Of a stretch of 64,000 nt of DNA, positions 8,797 through 18,140 are shown one piece after another. The notes beneath the pieces were generated by a model that made no database searches, was not told the DNA's origin, and worked only from the letters and a program-made list of their open reading frames with translations. A program made the position numbers and the translations under genes. Origin of the DNA: Paenibacillus sp. LHD-117 (GTDB taxonomy: Bacteria; Bacillota; Bacilli; Paenibacillales; Paenibacillaceae); contig NZ_JAVFVT010000012.1 of assembly GCF_030929555.1 (NCBI RefSeq), positions 62,001 to 126,000 of the forward strand. Reading direction: 5' to 3'. Each line of letters starts with the position of its first letter. Positions within the stretch are counted from its first letter, which is position 1.

Positions 8797-9483
8797 TTGA
8801 CTCACGATGATAAAAAACAACCGCAAGCCGCGGGTTCGCCGCGTTTGTTCACGCCCGACGGCAAACCGCTTAAGGTATTGTCGACCTCGCTTGGCATCGC
8901 GTTGCTTGCCAATGCCGTGCTCAGCACGGGCGTATCCGCCACAAGCGCAACGACGGGAAGCGGGCAGCCGAAGCTGGTCTCTTGGTCGACGGAAGAGGTG
9001 AAAGCCTACTTCGACGCCACGGTAGACTGGAGTCTCCCGATGCCTCCGCTGGAAGATGAGGAGGAGGATGAGCCCGTCGCGTCGAGCGGCGGAAGCAGCT
9101 CCCCGACGGTCATCCACCATTACGGATCCGGCTTCGGCTGGGACGATCTGCTTCTATACCATTTGTTATTCAATAACGGCGGCAGCTACTCGTCGTCCGG
9201 CTATTATAAGAATCGTCCGGCCTATTATTCGACTTCCAAAACCAGGTATACGCCGAAAACCTATACGAGCGACATGTTCCAGAACAAGCAGGTGGCAGGC
9301 ACGTCGGTCAAACCGAAGACATCCAGCTCGACCGGCTCAGTCACTCGGAGATCGACCTCTTCGTCTCCCGGCGGGATCGGCGGCAATTCCAGCGGGCTTA
9401 GCTCATCCGGTTCCAAGAGCAGCGTTAGCTCATCCGGTTCAAATAGTAGCTCCGGCAGCAAGAGCAGCGGGTTCGGCGGATGA
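8797..9483 (+). CDS. secreted or membrane-anchored Ser/Gly-rich protein, YgiB/YjfM-like position
   Basis: 228 aa from a TTG at 8797; AAGGAGG lies about 11 bp upstream and the nearer ATG hits a stop after four codons. Residues about 27-48 form one hydrophobic segment (VLSTSLGIALLANAVLS). An acidic stretch (EDEEEDE) follows, then a WDDLLLYHLLF patch, a Tyr/Ser/Thr region and a low-complexity SSGSKSS tail ending GFGG. In E. coli the DUF1190 proteins YgiB and YjfM have a similar layout and precede the ATP-grasp proteins YgiC and YjfC, as here. It overlaps the ligase gene by 4 bp (ATGA). It may be the protein the ligase acts on or with (inference). Confidence 0.65.
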   Translation: MTHDDKKQPQAAGSPRLFTPDGKPLKVLSTSLGIALLANAVLSTGVSATSATTGSGQPKLVSWSTEEVKAYFDATVDWSLPMPPLEDEEEDEPVASSGGSSSPTVIHHYGSGFGWDDLLLYHLLFNNGGSYSSSGYYKNRPAYYSTSKTRYTPKTYTSDMFQNKQVAGTSVKPKTSSSTGSVTRRSTSSSPGGIGGNSSGLSSSGSKSSVSSSGSNSSSGSKSSGFGG

Positions 9484-10682
9484 CAAAACCTTCGTTCGAG
9501 ATCGTCATGCAGCCGCATCCGGACCGGGGCAGCCGCATCGAAACTTTGAAGAAGCTTGGTTTCGGGTGGGCGGATATCGAAGACGAACAATATTGGATCG
9601 ATCAGGTCGCCGCGCTCGACAGGGACGTGTACGAAGAGCTTCAGCACGCTTCGGTCACGCTGTGGCGGGTCTTCGACAAGGCGGTCCGATACATTCACGG
9701 CAATCACGGCCTATACGAATTGATCGGCATTCCGCCTATTTTATGGGAGATGGTGGACGGTACGCCCTTGCCGGAGCCCGGTCTGATTAGCCGCTACGCA
9801 AGATTCGACTTCGCGATCGACCAAGACAGCACCATCAAGCTGCTCGAGCTGAACGCGGATACGCCGACCGGCTACGTCGAAGCTTCGATCGTGACGCCGT
9901 GGTTATGCGAGGAAGCGGGGTTGTTCTCGCCGAATACCAGCATGAAGGAGCTGGTCGCGGCGGCTTGGGACATCGAACGGCCGGATACGGCGGTTTGCGT
10001 CGCCTATGGCGAACATATGGAAGATTCCGGAACGATCGAAGCGTTGGTCCGGCACAGCGGACTGGACGTAAAGTGCAGGGATTGCCTGGAGCTGTACGTG
10101 GATGACGGAGAGCTTAAGGACGGCGACGGCCGCGTCATTAAGCGGATGTTCGCTTTGTACCCCAAGGAATGGATGGCCGTGGACGAGGGTGGCGACGCGC
10201 TTGCCTACTCGGTGGAATCCGGCAATCTGACGCTGTTTAATTCGCCGCCGAGCATCTTGCTCCAGACGAAAGGTTTGATGGCCGTCGTATGGGGACTTTA
10301 TGAGCTTGGTCAAGTATTCGACGAAGAAGAACGCAAGGCGATCGGCCAATATCTCCTTCCGACCTACAACAAACCCGTTTTCGACGGCAGCTACGTCTCC
10401 AAGTCGATGTTCGGGCGCGAGGGCGGTTCCGTGCGCATGTTCGACGACGCGGGAGGACTCGAACTGGAGGATCGGGATGGCTACGATACGAGCTTATTGT
10501 TCCCGACGGTCTACCAGAAGCGGGCGAAGCTGGCCCGCGTGAATACGTCGCGGGGAGAGCAGCATCTGCTAACCGGCATGTTCGTCATTAACGGGCAGCC
10601 CTGCGGGCTACTGGGGCGGGCAGGCGGGCCGATTACGGGGAACGCCAGCCATTTTATCGCGATAGGAGTGAAAAATAAATGA
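9480..10682 (+). CDS. glutathionylspermidine synthase family ATP-grasp ligase (YgiC/YjfC-like)
   Basis: 400 aa. It has the C-terminal amide-ligase domain of glutathionylspermidine synthases without the amidase half, as in E. coli YgiC and YjfC. Visible marks are KLLELNADTPTGYVEAS (near residue 120), the ATP-binding glycine loop FGREGGSV (near 315) and GLLGRAGGPITGNASHFIAI near the C-terminus. Enzymes of this fold join a carboxylate to an amine using ATP. The natural substrates of YgiC-like members are not settled. It is coupled by ATGA overlaps to both neighbours. SpeD and PspA lie 10 kb away, which supports a polyamine or peptide conjugate in the envelope (inference). Confidence 0.9.
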   Translation: MTKPSFEIVMQPHPDRGSRIETLKKLGFGWADIEDEQYWIDQVAALDRDVYEELQHASVTLWRVFDKAVRYIHGNHGLYELIGIPPILWEMVDGTPLPEPGLISRYARFDFAIDQDSTIKLLELNADTPTGYVEASIVTPWLCEEAGLFSPNTSMKELVAAAWDIERPDTAVCVAYGEHMEDSGTIEALVRHSGLDVKCRDCLELYVDDGELKDGDGRVIKRMFALYPKEWMAVDEGGDALAYSVESGNLTLFNSPPSILLQTKGLMAVVWGLYELGQVFDEEERKAIGQYLLPTYNKPVFDGSYVSKSMFGREGGSVRMFDDAGGLELEDRDGYDTSLLFPTVYQKRAKLARVNTSRGEQHLLTGMFVINGQPCGLLGRAGGPITGNASHFIAIGVKNK

Positions 10683-11353
10683 AAAAGTTACGCACACAGG
10701 AGAAGCGGCGGACTTCGAGACTGAAGCGGTTCAAACGGCTGATGATCGTTCCCGCGCTTGCGATCGCGCTTGTCCTCGCGGGCTGCTCTTCGAATACGCA
10801 ATCCGTTTTCCATACCGATTCATCGACCGAAACGGCGAACGTTAGCGACACGTCCAGAGTGCCGTGGGATTACAAAATCGTCGAAGGAACGGTAGGCGAC
10901 TTGATCGGAAGCGACATGACGGTGCTGCCCGACAATACGCTGATGCCTAACGACGGCAATTACGCGACCGGAGACAAGGTCTGGAGCTTGCAGTTCATGG
11001 ACGCCGAGATGGTTACCGACGCGCAGAAGCGCAACGAGATCCGGTTGTCGGCTTGGCGAACGATCAAGACGTACAAGGACGAGAAGTCGGCCCAAGGCGA
11101 TATGGACAACTTGAAACTGCTGCTGACGACGGAAGTCGATCTCGTCGGCGTTTACAAAACGGAATACAACGGGGAGACGCGCAACTTCGCCGTCGTCGAG
11201 CTGCCGTCCGGCAACCGGATGAAGCAGCCGATCGACGACAAACGGTACGACGCGCTCGCCAAACAGAAAACGGTGAACGTATATCTGGAAGAAGTGCATG
11301 ACTTCGCGGATTACGATTTGGCATATGCAAAATTTCGGGGGTGGGCGAATTGA
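10679..11353 (+). CDS. lipoprotein of unknown function in the ATP-grasp operon
   Basis: 224 aa with a very basic N-terminus (KKLRTQEKRRTSRLKRFKR), a hydrophobic core and a lipobox LAGC at about residue 38, so it is anchored on the outer face of the membrane. The mature part is soluble and mixed alpha/beta (DYKIVEGTVGDLIGSDMTVLPD). It resembles the DUF4247 type of Bacillota lipoproteins, but I cannot confirm this. It overlaps the ligase by 4 bp and the DUF350 gene by a few bases, so these genes are translationally coupled. Its role is unknown; an envelope-stress task is suggested by context. Confidence 0.7.
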   Translation: MKKLRTQEKRRTSRLKRFKRLMIVPALAIALVLAGCSSNTQSVFHTDSSTETANVSDTSRVPWDYKIVEGTVGDLIGSDMTVLPDNTLMPNDGNYATGDKVWSLQFMDAEMVTDAQKRNEIRLSAWRTIKTYKDEKSAQGDMDNLKLLLTTEVDLVGVYKTEYNGETRNFAVVELPSGNRMKQPIDDKRYDALAKQKTVNVYLEEVHDFADYDLAYAKFRGWAN

Positions 11354-11742
11354 CGGTCGTCATTAATATTATCGTAAGCGTCATCGTAATGATTGCTCTT
11401 CAATACATCGGCATGATCGTATTTAACTTCATTACGCCGTTCAAGGACATGGAAGAGCTCAAGAAAGGGAATGTCGCCGTTGGCCTCGCGCTTGGCGGCA
11501 AATTCATCTCGACGGCGATCATTCTCGGCGTCGCGGCGTACACGAACTCTTCGATTTGGTTCATGATGTTATGGTTCGCGATCGGGTATGTGTGCCTGAT
11601 CGCCGCCTACCTCATCTTCGATTGGCTGACGCCGGGATTCAAAACGTCCGAGCAGCTTGTCAAAGGAAACGTCGCGGTAGGCGTCTTGCTTTTCTCGGTC
11701 TACCTCGGCTTCGCTTTCGCGATCAGCAGCTTGATCATCTAA
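11341..11742 (+). CDS. DUF350 membrane protein (YjfL-like)
   Basis: 133 aa with about four transmembrane helices in two similar halves. The repeat mark is ELKKGNVAVGLALGGK near residue 40 and QLVKGNVAVGVLLFSVY near 108, which is typical of the DUF350/YjfL family. The GTG at 11341 is one start. The TTG at 11350, which overlaps the upstream stop and sits behind GGGGGTGGG, is at least as good. YjfL lies in the E. coli yjfIJKLMC operon with a PspA homologue and the ATP-grasp YjfC, and this window keeps that company. It is the last gene of its operon. Confidence 0.85.
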   Translation: MGELTVVINIIVSVIVMIALQYIGMIVFNFITPFKDMEELKKGNVAVGLALGGKFISTAIILGVAAYTNSSIWFMMLWFAIGYVCLIAAYLIFDWLTPGFKTSEQLVKGNVAVGVLLFSVYLGFAFAISSLII

Positions 11743-11756
11743 AGGATGGCAACAGG

Positions 11757-11787
11757 AAAAAGCCCGGAATGCTCCGGGCTTTTTTAT
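11757..11787 (+). terminator. terminator of the ATP-grasp/DUF350 operon
   Basis: AAAAAGCCCGGA and TCCGGGCTTTTTT form a GC-rich hairpin with a 4-nt loop and a T-run, 15 bp after the DUF350 stop. Confidence 0.92.
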
Positions 11788-11865
11788 TTTCAGCATAAAT
11801 TGTTCCGTCCGTTGAATTCCGCTCGTCAATGGTTACATAATAAGATAACGGAAAGGGAGGGGCTT

Positions 11866-14370
11866 ATGCGTTATTACTATGAATTTATTGAACACCAGGA
11901 TGATCTGCCGATCCGCCTGTTCGTTAACAGCGTCGCGCATATCCCGTTCCACTGGCATAAGGAAATCGAGATCATTTACGTATTGCAAGGCTCCGTTTCC
12001 GTCCACGTCGACCAACGGCAATACGAACTCGGACAAGACGGCATTATCGTCCTGAACAGCATGTCCGTCCACCAAATCGAGCGGACGCATCAAGACAATG
12101 TACTGCTTACGCTGCAGTTCGGCTCGGAGCTGCTCGGCGATAACGTTGTCATCGATTGCATTTCCATCGGCCAATCGGATCACAACCGAGAGGCCTTCGA
12201 CCTCGTGAGGCGTGAGCTGGCACGGATGGCTTGGGAAGCAAGCAAGAAAGCGCCCGGCTACCGGAGCTTTTCGATGGGGAGTCTCCAGACGCTGGCGGGG
12301 CAACTTCTGCGCTATTTTCCAGGCGGCTATAACGATCAGGCCCATTCGGACGCTATGACTTACGATTATAAACGGCTTAATCGTGTGCTTCGGTACGTGG
12401 ACATGAACTATAGCCAGAAAATCACTCTTCAAACGATAGCCGATCAGGAGCATTTGAGCCTGCATTATTTCTCCCATTTTTTCAGCGACAAAATCGGCAT
12501 ACCGTTCCAGAAGTATCTGACCTCCATCCGATTGGAGAAGGCTGCTTCCGCGCTTGCGGACTCAGGTAAAAACATGACGCAAATCGCGCTCGACTGCGGC
12601 TTCGCAAACGTAAAGCTGTTCAATAAATATTTTAAGGAGAAGTTCGGGTGCACGCCAAGCGCTTACCGGGAAGCCTCGACAAAGCCGAAAGAAGCCGATC
12701 CGCGCCGATTGCCGTTCACCTACGATGAATCGTCAAGCGGCAACTATTACGTGATGGATACGATCCAAGCAATGGAGTCGCTGTATCGTTATCTTCGCCC
12801 TGATGAGAGCTCCGGCGACGTCCGCGGTGATGAAATTCCGGGGGATATGCACCATACTGTCATCCTCTCCATGGACGCATCCAACCCGGGAACGGCGTTT
12901 ACGCCGCACTGGAATCGCGTGACGACAGCAGGGAGGGCGGCGGAAGGCCTTCGCTCGGATTGGAGGGAGCAGCTGACGGAACTGCAACGGAAGCTTGGTT
13001 TTCGTTTTATTCGGTTCCACGGCATCTTCAATGACGAAATGATGGTTTACAGGGAAGACGATCAAGGAAATCCGCTCTATAACTGGACTTATGTGGACAA
13101 TCTCTATGATTTTTTGTTGGGAGAAGGCATTCGCCCATTCGTGGAGCTTGGCTTTATGCCGACGGCACTAAGGCGCTCCAACGAAACGATCTTTTGGTGG
13201 AAGGCCAACATCTCTCCACCGTCGGATCAGGCCAAGTGGAACGCGCTGGTCCGTGCGTTCGTCGCTCATTGCGCGAACCGGTACGGCATGGAGGAAGTAC
13301 GCGGTTGGCGGTTCGAGGTGTGGAACGAGCCCGATCTGGCGGGGGTTTGCTGGGCGGGAACCAAAGAAGAATATTTTACTTTTTACGAGGAGACGGCAAG
13401 GGCGATCAAGTCGGTGGATGAACGCCTCAAGGTAGGCGGCCCGGCGCTTGGCTACGGTTCGTTGTGGAACGACGATTGGGCGGAGCAGTTCATGTCCTAT
13501 TGCAGGCATCGTGCCGTGCCGCTCGATTTCTTTTCCTTCCATGTCTACTCGGAATACCCGCATTCAAAGGAGGAAACCGATAAGCTCAGCACGATCATGC
13601 CGCCTTCCTTCTTCAGAGACAGCGTGCTTCGCCTTCGCTCGATCATCGGCAAGGATGAGAACCCAGGACTTGAGTTGAATATGACGGAGTGGAACTTTTC
13701 GCTGTATGATCGAAACCTGCTGCATGACACCATGTTTATGGCTCCGTTCGTCATTTTTCACGCGCTCGAGACATCGGGCATGGTGGATGCCATCGCCTTC
13801 TGGTCGTTTACCGATGTGTTCGAAGAGAGCTTCGTCCCGTCTTCACCGTTCTACGGGGGCTTTGGTCTGATCAATCGCAACGGGCTCAAGAAACCCGGCT
13901 ATTATGCGTTTGAGCTGCTCGGCAAGTTAGGCAACCGCATTTTGGCGCAAGGGGAAGGTTACATCGCGACCCGGAGCGAGGACGGCGGCATACAACTGCT
14001 GTTATACCACTATGTGCATGTCGACAAGCTGTTCGCGAGCGGGGATTGGACGGGCCTGTCGGAGCTAAGCAGGTACTCCGTCTTCGAGGAGAAGGGCCCT
14101 AGGGCATTCCGGATCTCGCTGGGCGGCATGGATAGAAGCTATCGGATGACCAGCTACCGCTTGGACCGGGATCACGGCTCCGTGTTCGACGAGTGGGTGC
14201 GCATGGGCGCCCCGGAGCATCCGTCTGAGGCGGAGCTGGACTATTTGCGCGGCAGGAGCGGCCCTGAAATCCGCGTTGAACGGGTCGATGCGCAAGGAAC
14301 CTACGAGCTGTCGTGCATCCTGCAACCCCATGGGATTGCCTTGTTCACTTTCGATCCATATTATGGCTAA
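11866..14370 (+). CDS. AraC-type regulator fused to GH39 beta-xylosidase-like domain
   Basis: 834 aa, starting at ATG 11866 behind AAGGGAGGGG; an earlier in-frame ATG would lie inside the previous terminator. Residues about 1-90 are a cupin-type sensor (HWHKEIEIIYVLQGSV), and 170-270 hold two helix-turn-helix motifs of the AraC family (AYRE at the end). Residues about 330-830 are a GH39 barrel with the acid/base in EVWNEPD (Glu488) and the nucleophile in NMTEWN (Glu608). There is no signal peptide, so it is cytoplasmic. It is probably a regulator that carries its own hydrolase domain and may respond to a xylo- or gluco-oligosaccharide. It is followed by EIIC and GH3 genes it may control. Confidence 0.92.
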   Translation: MRYYYEFIEHQDDLPIRLFVNSVAHIPFHWHKEIEIIYVLQGSVSVHVDQRQYELGQDGIIVLNSMSVHQIERTHQDNVLLTLQFGSELLGDNVVIDCISIGQSDHNREAFDLVRRELARMAWEASKKAPGYRSFSMGSLQTLAGQLLRYFPGGYNDQAHSDAMTYDYKRLNRVLRYVDMNYSQKITLQTIADQEHLSLHYFSHFFSDKIGIPFQKYLTSIRLEKAASALADSGKNMTQIALDCGFANVKLFNKYFKEKFGCTPSAYREASTKPKEADPRRLPFTYDESSSGNYYVMDTIQAMESLYRYLRPDESSGDVRGDEIPGDMHHTVILSMDASNPGTAFTPHWNRVTTAGRAAEGLRSDWREQLTELQRKLGFRFIRFHGIFNDEMMVYREDDQGNPLYNWTYVDNLYDFLLGEGIRPFVELGFMPTALRRSNETIFWWKANISPPSDQAKWNALVRAFVAHCANRYGMEEVRGWRFEVWNEPDLAGVCWAGTKEEYFTFYEETARAIKSVDERLKVGGPALGYGSLWNDDWAEQFMSYCRHRAVPLDFFSFHVYSEYPHSKEETDKLSTIMPPSFFRDSVLRLRSIIGKDENPGLELNMTEWNFSLYDRNLLHDTMFMAPFVIFHALETSGMVDAIAFWSFTDVFEESFVPSSPFYGGFGLINRNGLKKPGYYAFELLGKLGNRILAQGEGYIATRSEDGGIQLLLYHYVHVDKLFASGDWTGLSELSRYSVFEEKGPRAFRISLGGMDRSYRMTSYRLDRDHGSVFDEWVRMGAPEHPSEAELDYLRGRSGPEIRVERVDAQGTYELSCILQPHGIALFTFDPYYG

Positions 14371-14372
14371 GC

Positions 14373-14403
14373 CAACACCCCTAACCTATAGGGGTGTTTT
14401 TTG
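14373..14403 (+). terminator. terminator after AraC-GH39 gene
   Basis: AACACCCCT and AGGGGTGTT arms with a short loop, followed by TTTTTGC, directly after the stop codon. It separates the regulator from the EIIC/GH3 pair. Confidence 0.88.
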
Positions 14404-14490
14404 CTGTATGGGGAAAACGGTCGGCTGTCATACTAAATTCGATTGAGGCAAGACCGCAAAATACAATCCCGCTTAGGGCAAATAAGAACA

Positions 14491-14504
14491 AGAAAGCGTT
14501 ATCA
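14491..14504 (+). promoter_or_regulatory. candidate catabolite-responsive element (cre)
   Basis: AGAAAGCGTTATCA matches 13 of 14 positions of the CcpA-site consensus TGWAARCGYTWNCW. It lies 60 bp upstream of the EIIC start and just upstream of a TATACT hexamer (14513-14518), so CcpA bound there would block transcription. Confidence 0.6.
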
Positions 14505-14564
14505 TCCGCAGCTATACTGAGAGTACGATCCTTTACCCCACATCAAAACATAGGAGGAATAAAG

Positions 14565-15797
14565 ATGGAACGTCTGATGAATTGGATGACGGAGAAATTC
14601 GCACCGAGACTAGAGACCTTCACCAAGAATGTGTGGGTTGACTCCATTCAGGAAGCCATCATGGTTACGCTGCCGATGATCTTTATCGGTTCGCTAATAA
14701 CACTGGTGTCTATATTAAAAGATTTTGTGCCGGGAATGCCCGACTTGACCCCAATCACAACGTTCAGCTTTGGCCTGCTCGGCATATTTATTTCGTTTCT
14801 AACGCCGTATATGGTCATGCAAAAGAAGGAACGCCACAAGATCAAGCTAATCGCCGGTTTTACGGGCTTGTCGCTGTTTCTGATGCTGCTGAATCCAAGC
14901 TTCGGCGAAGACGGCACGATTCAATTCGTGCTGGAGCGTTTTGGCCCGGCTGGAATGATTACCGCCCTTCTTGTGGGTATTGTTGTAGCTGTCGTCATGA
15001 ATTTATTCAACAAGTTCTCCTTCTTCAAAAAAGATACGAAGCTGCCTGAATTTATCGTGGACTGGTTCGATTTCCTGGTGCCGATCGCTTTAATCCTGCT
15101 GGCGGGCTGGGTGCTGATCTATCAGTTGCATTTTGATATTTTTGCGCTGATCATTAACATTTTCGAACCGCTGAACACCATCAGCCAAACGCTCGCGGGT
15201 TTTGTGCTGTTCAACTTCGTCGGAGTTCTGCTGTTTTCATTTGGCGTCAGCCCATGGGTCACGGCTCCGATCTTCTATGCGATCTGGTTTCCCGCTATCG
15301 AAGAGAACGCGGCCCTTGTGGCCAAAGGTCTTGATCCGATCAACATCAACACGTTCGAAACCTTTTTTTCCGGTTGGGTGGGCGTAGGCGGTTTGGGCGC
15401 GACGCTGCCGCTTGTCATCTTGTTTCTGTTCGCCAAGTCCAGGAAGCTCAGTTCTATTGGCAAAACGACGATTGTGCCTTCGCTGTTCAACATTAACGAA
15501 CCGATCGTCTACGGGGCGCCGATTGCGTTTAACCCGATTTTGATGGTGCCGATGTGGATCAACGGAATCGTAACGCCTATTATCGTATATTTGGCGCTGG
15601 ACTGGGGACTTGCCGATATCCCAAGCCAATTGTTCCAGCTGTGGTACACGCCGGTAGGCATTTCGACGTATATCGTGTCCGGATTAAACGGAGTGCTTTT
15701 GCTCGCGTTTGTCCTGATCTTGATGTTCATCGTTTGGTTCCCGTTTTATAAGGTCTACGACATGCAAGAGTACAAGAAAGAACAAGCCGGTCGCTAA
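14565..15797 (+). CDS. PTS transporter subunit EIIC (cellobiose/lactose family)
   Basis: 410-aa membrane protein behind TAGGAGGAATAAAG. About ten hydrophobic helices are present. The Lac/Cel-family EIIC signature NINEPIVYGAPIAFNP lies near residue 310. Such proteins form the sugar-translocating channel of a phosphotransferase system. No EIIA or EIIB domain is fused or encoded in this window, so the phosphate must come from components elsewhere. The GH3 beta-glucosidase gene follows 40 bp downstream on the same strand, which suggests uptake and cleavage of a beta-glucoside. A cre-like site lies in the leader. Confidence 0.92.
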   Translation: MERLMNWMTEKFAPRLETFTKNVWVDSIQEAIMVTLPMIFIGSLITLVSILKDFVPGMPDLTPITTFSFGLLGIFISFLTPYMVMQKKERHKIKLIAGFTGLSLFLMLLNPSFGEDGTIQFVLERFGPAGMITALLVGIVVAVVMNLFNKFSFFKKDTKLPEFIVDWFDFLVPIALILLAGWVLIYQLHFDIFALIINIFEPLNTISQTLAGFVLFNFVGVLLFSFGVSPWVTAPIFYAIWFPAIEENAALVAKGLDPININTFETFFSGWVGVGGLGATLPLVILFLFAKSRKLSSIGKTTIVPSLFNINEPIVYGAPIAFNPILMVPMWINGIVTPIIVYLALDWGLADIPSQLFQLWYTPVGISTYIVSGLNGVLLLAFVLILMFIVWFPFYKVYDMQEYKKEQAGR

Positions 15798-15837
15798 CGC
15801 GTAACAAACTGGCACAACCAGAAGAGGAGTGGGAGAG

Positions 15838-18111
15838 ATGAAACGCATATCGGATAACATCTTGAAAGACATGACGCTGGAAGAAAAAGCGGGGTTATGC
15901 GCAGGCTTGAATATGTGGATGACCAAAGGGATCGATAGGCTGGGCGTGCCGGCGATCCATATGTACGACGGAACCAACGGTATCCGCAAAACGAACAGCG
16001 ACGAGGAGATGGGCATCACGGGCGAAAATATGCCGGCGACCTGCTACCCGACCGGATCCGCCATCGGTTCGTCGTGGAACACGGAGCTGCTGCAGGAAAT
16101 CGGCGTCGCGCTCGGGGAAGAGGGCAGGGCGATGGGCGTGGAGCTTCTTCTCGGACCCGGGATCAACATGAAGCGAACGCCGCTTGGGGGCCGTAACTTC
16201 GAATATTATTCAGAAGATCCGTGCCTGTCCGGCGAACTCGGCGCCGCTTTCGTGAACGGGCTGCAAGCGCAAGGCGTCGGCGCTTCGGTGAAGCATTTCG
16301 CTTGCAATAATCAGGAGTACGAAAAAATGGTAACAAGCTCCGAAGTCGACGAGAGGACGCTTCGCGAAATTTACCTGAGTGCCTTCGAGCGAATCGTCAA
16401 GAAGGCCAACCCGTGGACCATTATGTGCTCTTATAATCTATTGAACGGAAGCTATGCCAGTGAGAATGAGCATTTGCTGAATGACATCTTGCGCGAAGAG
16501 TGGGGATACGACGGCGTCGTTCTGTCGGATTGGACCGCCGTCAACGACCGGATTCGCGGTCTGAACGCGGGCTTGGATCTCGAGATGCCAGGCCCGGCCG
16601 AATATAACGCCAAGGCAATCGTCAATGCGGTGAAGAGCGGTACGCTCCAAGAGTCGAAGCTTGACGCATCGGTGCGGCGCATTCTGGAATTGGTTCGCAA
16701 GACGACGGAGGAAGTCGGCGATCGACCGACGGCCGACCGGGATTATCACGAGCTGGCAAGAAAGGCGGCTGCGGAAAGCATCGTTCTGCTAAAGAACGAT
16801 AACCGGATTCTTCCTATCGACAGGGAAATCGTCTCTTCCATTGCGGTTATTGGCCGATTCGCGAAGCAGCCCCGCATACAAGGGGCAGGCAGCGCCAAAG
16901 TTACGCCGACTCACATCGACATTCCGTTCGACGAAATCCTCTCGCTCGCCGGAAGAGAAATTACAGTCTCGTATGGTGAAGGTTATCCTACGGATGACAA
17001 AATTGATGACTTGCTGATCGAGGAGAGCGCTAAGCTCGCGGCGGATGCGGATTTGGCCATTCTGTTCGTCGGACAACCTGAATATGCGGAGTCCGAGATG
17101 CATGACCTCGCTGGTATCGACTTGCCACTTCATCAAGTAAAGCTGATTCAAGCCGTCGCGGCCGTTCAGCCGAGATGCATCGTCGTAACGAGCAGCGGCA
17201 CGGCGATGGTGATGCGTCCATGGGTTCAGCATGTGCCGGGTGTCATCCATTCTTGGTTAACCGGACAAGGCAGCGGCAAGGCAATCGCTGACATCTTGTT
17301 CGGAGCAACGAATCCGTCGGGCAAGCTGTCCGAGACATTCCCTGTGAAGCTATCGGACAACCCTTCGTATATGCGCATCAGAGGCGAGAACGGCAAGCTG
17401 TATTATCGCGAAGGGCTGTTCGTCGGCTACAGATATTACGACAAGAAGGAGCTGGCTCCGCAGTTCCCGTTCGGGCATGGGCTGTCTTACACGACGTTCT
17501 CCTATTCCGGAATGAAGGCCGTCCAGAGCGGACGGGGTGGCATCGTTACGTTCAACGTCCAGAACACGGGAGCCATGTTCGGACAAGAAGTCGTCCAGCT
17601 TTACGTTCATGACGAAGAATGCAAGTGGATCCGTCCCGACCAGGAGCTGAAGGCATTCGCGAAAATCGCTTTGGCACCGGGGGAGACGAAAGAAGTTCGT
17701 TTTGAACTCGAGGAGAGAGACTTTGCTTATTACAATACGAAGCGGGGCAAATGGACTGCGGAAACAGGCTACTTCCAGCTTGTCGCCGGCAGCTCGTCCC
17801 GGGATATTCGTCTTCGCGAGCGGCTTTATTGCGATTTCGGCCAAGAGGATATTTCGTTCCATAAATTCAGCTTGTTGAACGATTGGGTCGGCGATCCCGC
17901 AGCCCGGACCGTGCTGGAGCGCAGTCTGGAAGAGATGAATAAGCATGTCACGGAGAAGGTGGAGCTGAACGACGAGTTTATCGGCTTTTGGGGCGACTTT
18001 CCCGTCATCAAGATATTCCAAATGTTCGGCCAAACCTGGTTGAAAGACATGACACCTGACGAGGTTACGGAAGAACTGATTCGTACGTACGAACAGATGC
18101 GGATCGAATAA
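15838..18111 (+). CDS. GH3 beta-glucosidase-type hydrolase
   Basis: 757 aa from ATG 15838, which has GAGGAG 8 bp upstream; the in-frame GTG at 15829 overlaps that site. It has the two-domain GH3 core and a fibronectin-like C-terminus. The nucleophile is in GVVLSDWTAV (Asp231), and substrate-site residues VKHFACNNQE (about 151-160) and GRNFEYYSEDP (118-128) are present. There is no signal peptide, so it is cytoplasmic. It would remove terminal glucose or a similar beta-linked sugar. It probably forms an operon with EIIC and converges on the DUF4178 gene. Confidence 0.93.
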   Translation: MKRISDNILKDMTLEEKAGLCAGLNMWMTKGIDRLGVPAIHMYDGTNGIRKTNSDEEMGITGENMPATCYPTGSAIGSSWNTELLQEIGVALGEEGRAMGVELLLGPGINMKRTPLGGRNFEYYSEDPCLSGELGAAFVNGLQAQGVGASVKHFACNNQEYEKMVTSSEVDERTLREIYLSAFERIVKKANPWTIMCSYNLLNGSYASENEHLLNDILREEWGYDGVVLSDWTAVNDRIRGLNAGLDLEMPGPAEYNAKAIVNAVKSGTLQESKLDASVRRILELVRKTTEEVGDRPTADRDYHELARKAAAESIVLLKNDNRILPIDREIVSSIAVIGRFAKQPRIQGAGSAKVTPTHIDIPFDEILSLAGREITVSYGEGYPTDDKIDDLLIEESAKLAADADLAILFVGQPEYAESEMHDLAGIDLPLHQVKLIQAVAAVQPRCIVVTSSGTAMVMRPWVQHVPGVIHSWLTGQGSGKAIADILFGATNPSGKLSETFPVKLSDNPSYMRIRGENGKLYYREGLFVGYRYYDKKELAPQFPFGHGLSYTTFSYSGMKAVQSGRGGIVTFNVQNTGAMFGQEVVQLYVHDEECKWIRPDQELKAFAKIALAPGETKEVRFELEERDFAYYNTKRGKWTAETGYFQLVAGSSSRDIRLRERLYCDFGQEDISFHKFSLLNDWVGDPAARTVLERSLEEMNKHVTEKVELNDEFIGFWGDFPVIKIFQMFGQTWLKDMTPDEVTEELIRTYEQMRIE

Positions 18112-18140
18112 CGGTTGGTCGCGCAATGCGGAGAAACTAA

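Noticed and set aside
14394..14564. N-terminal extension of EIIC by 57 codons
   Set aside because: It would begin inside the previous terminator. ATG 14565 has a perfect ribosome site and the normal family N-terminus.
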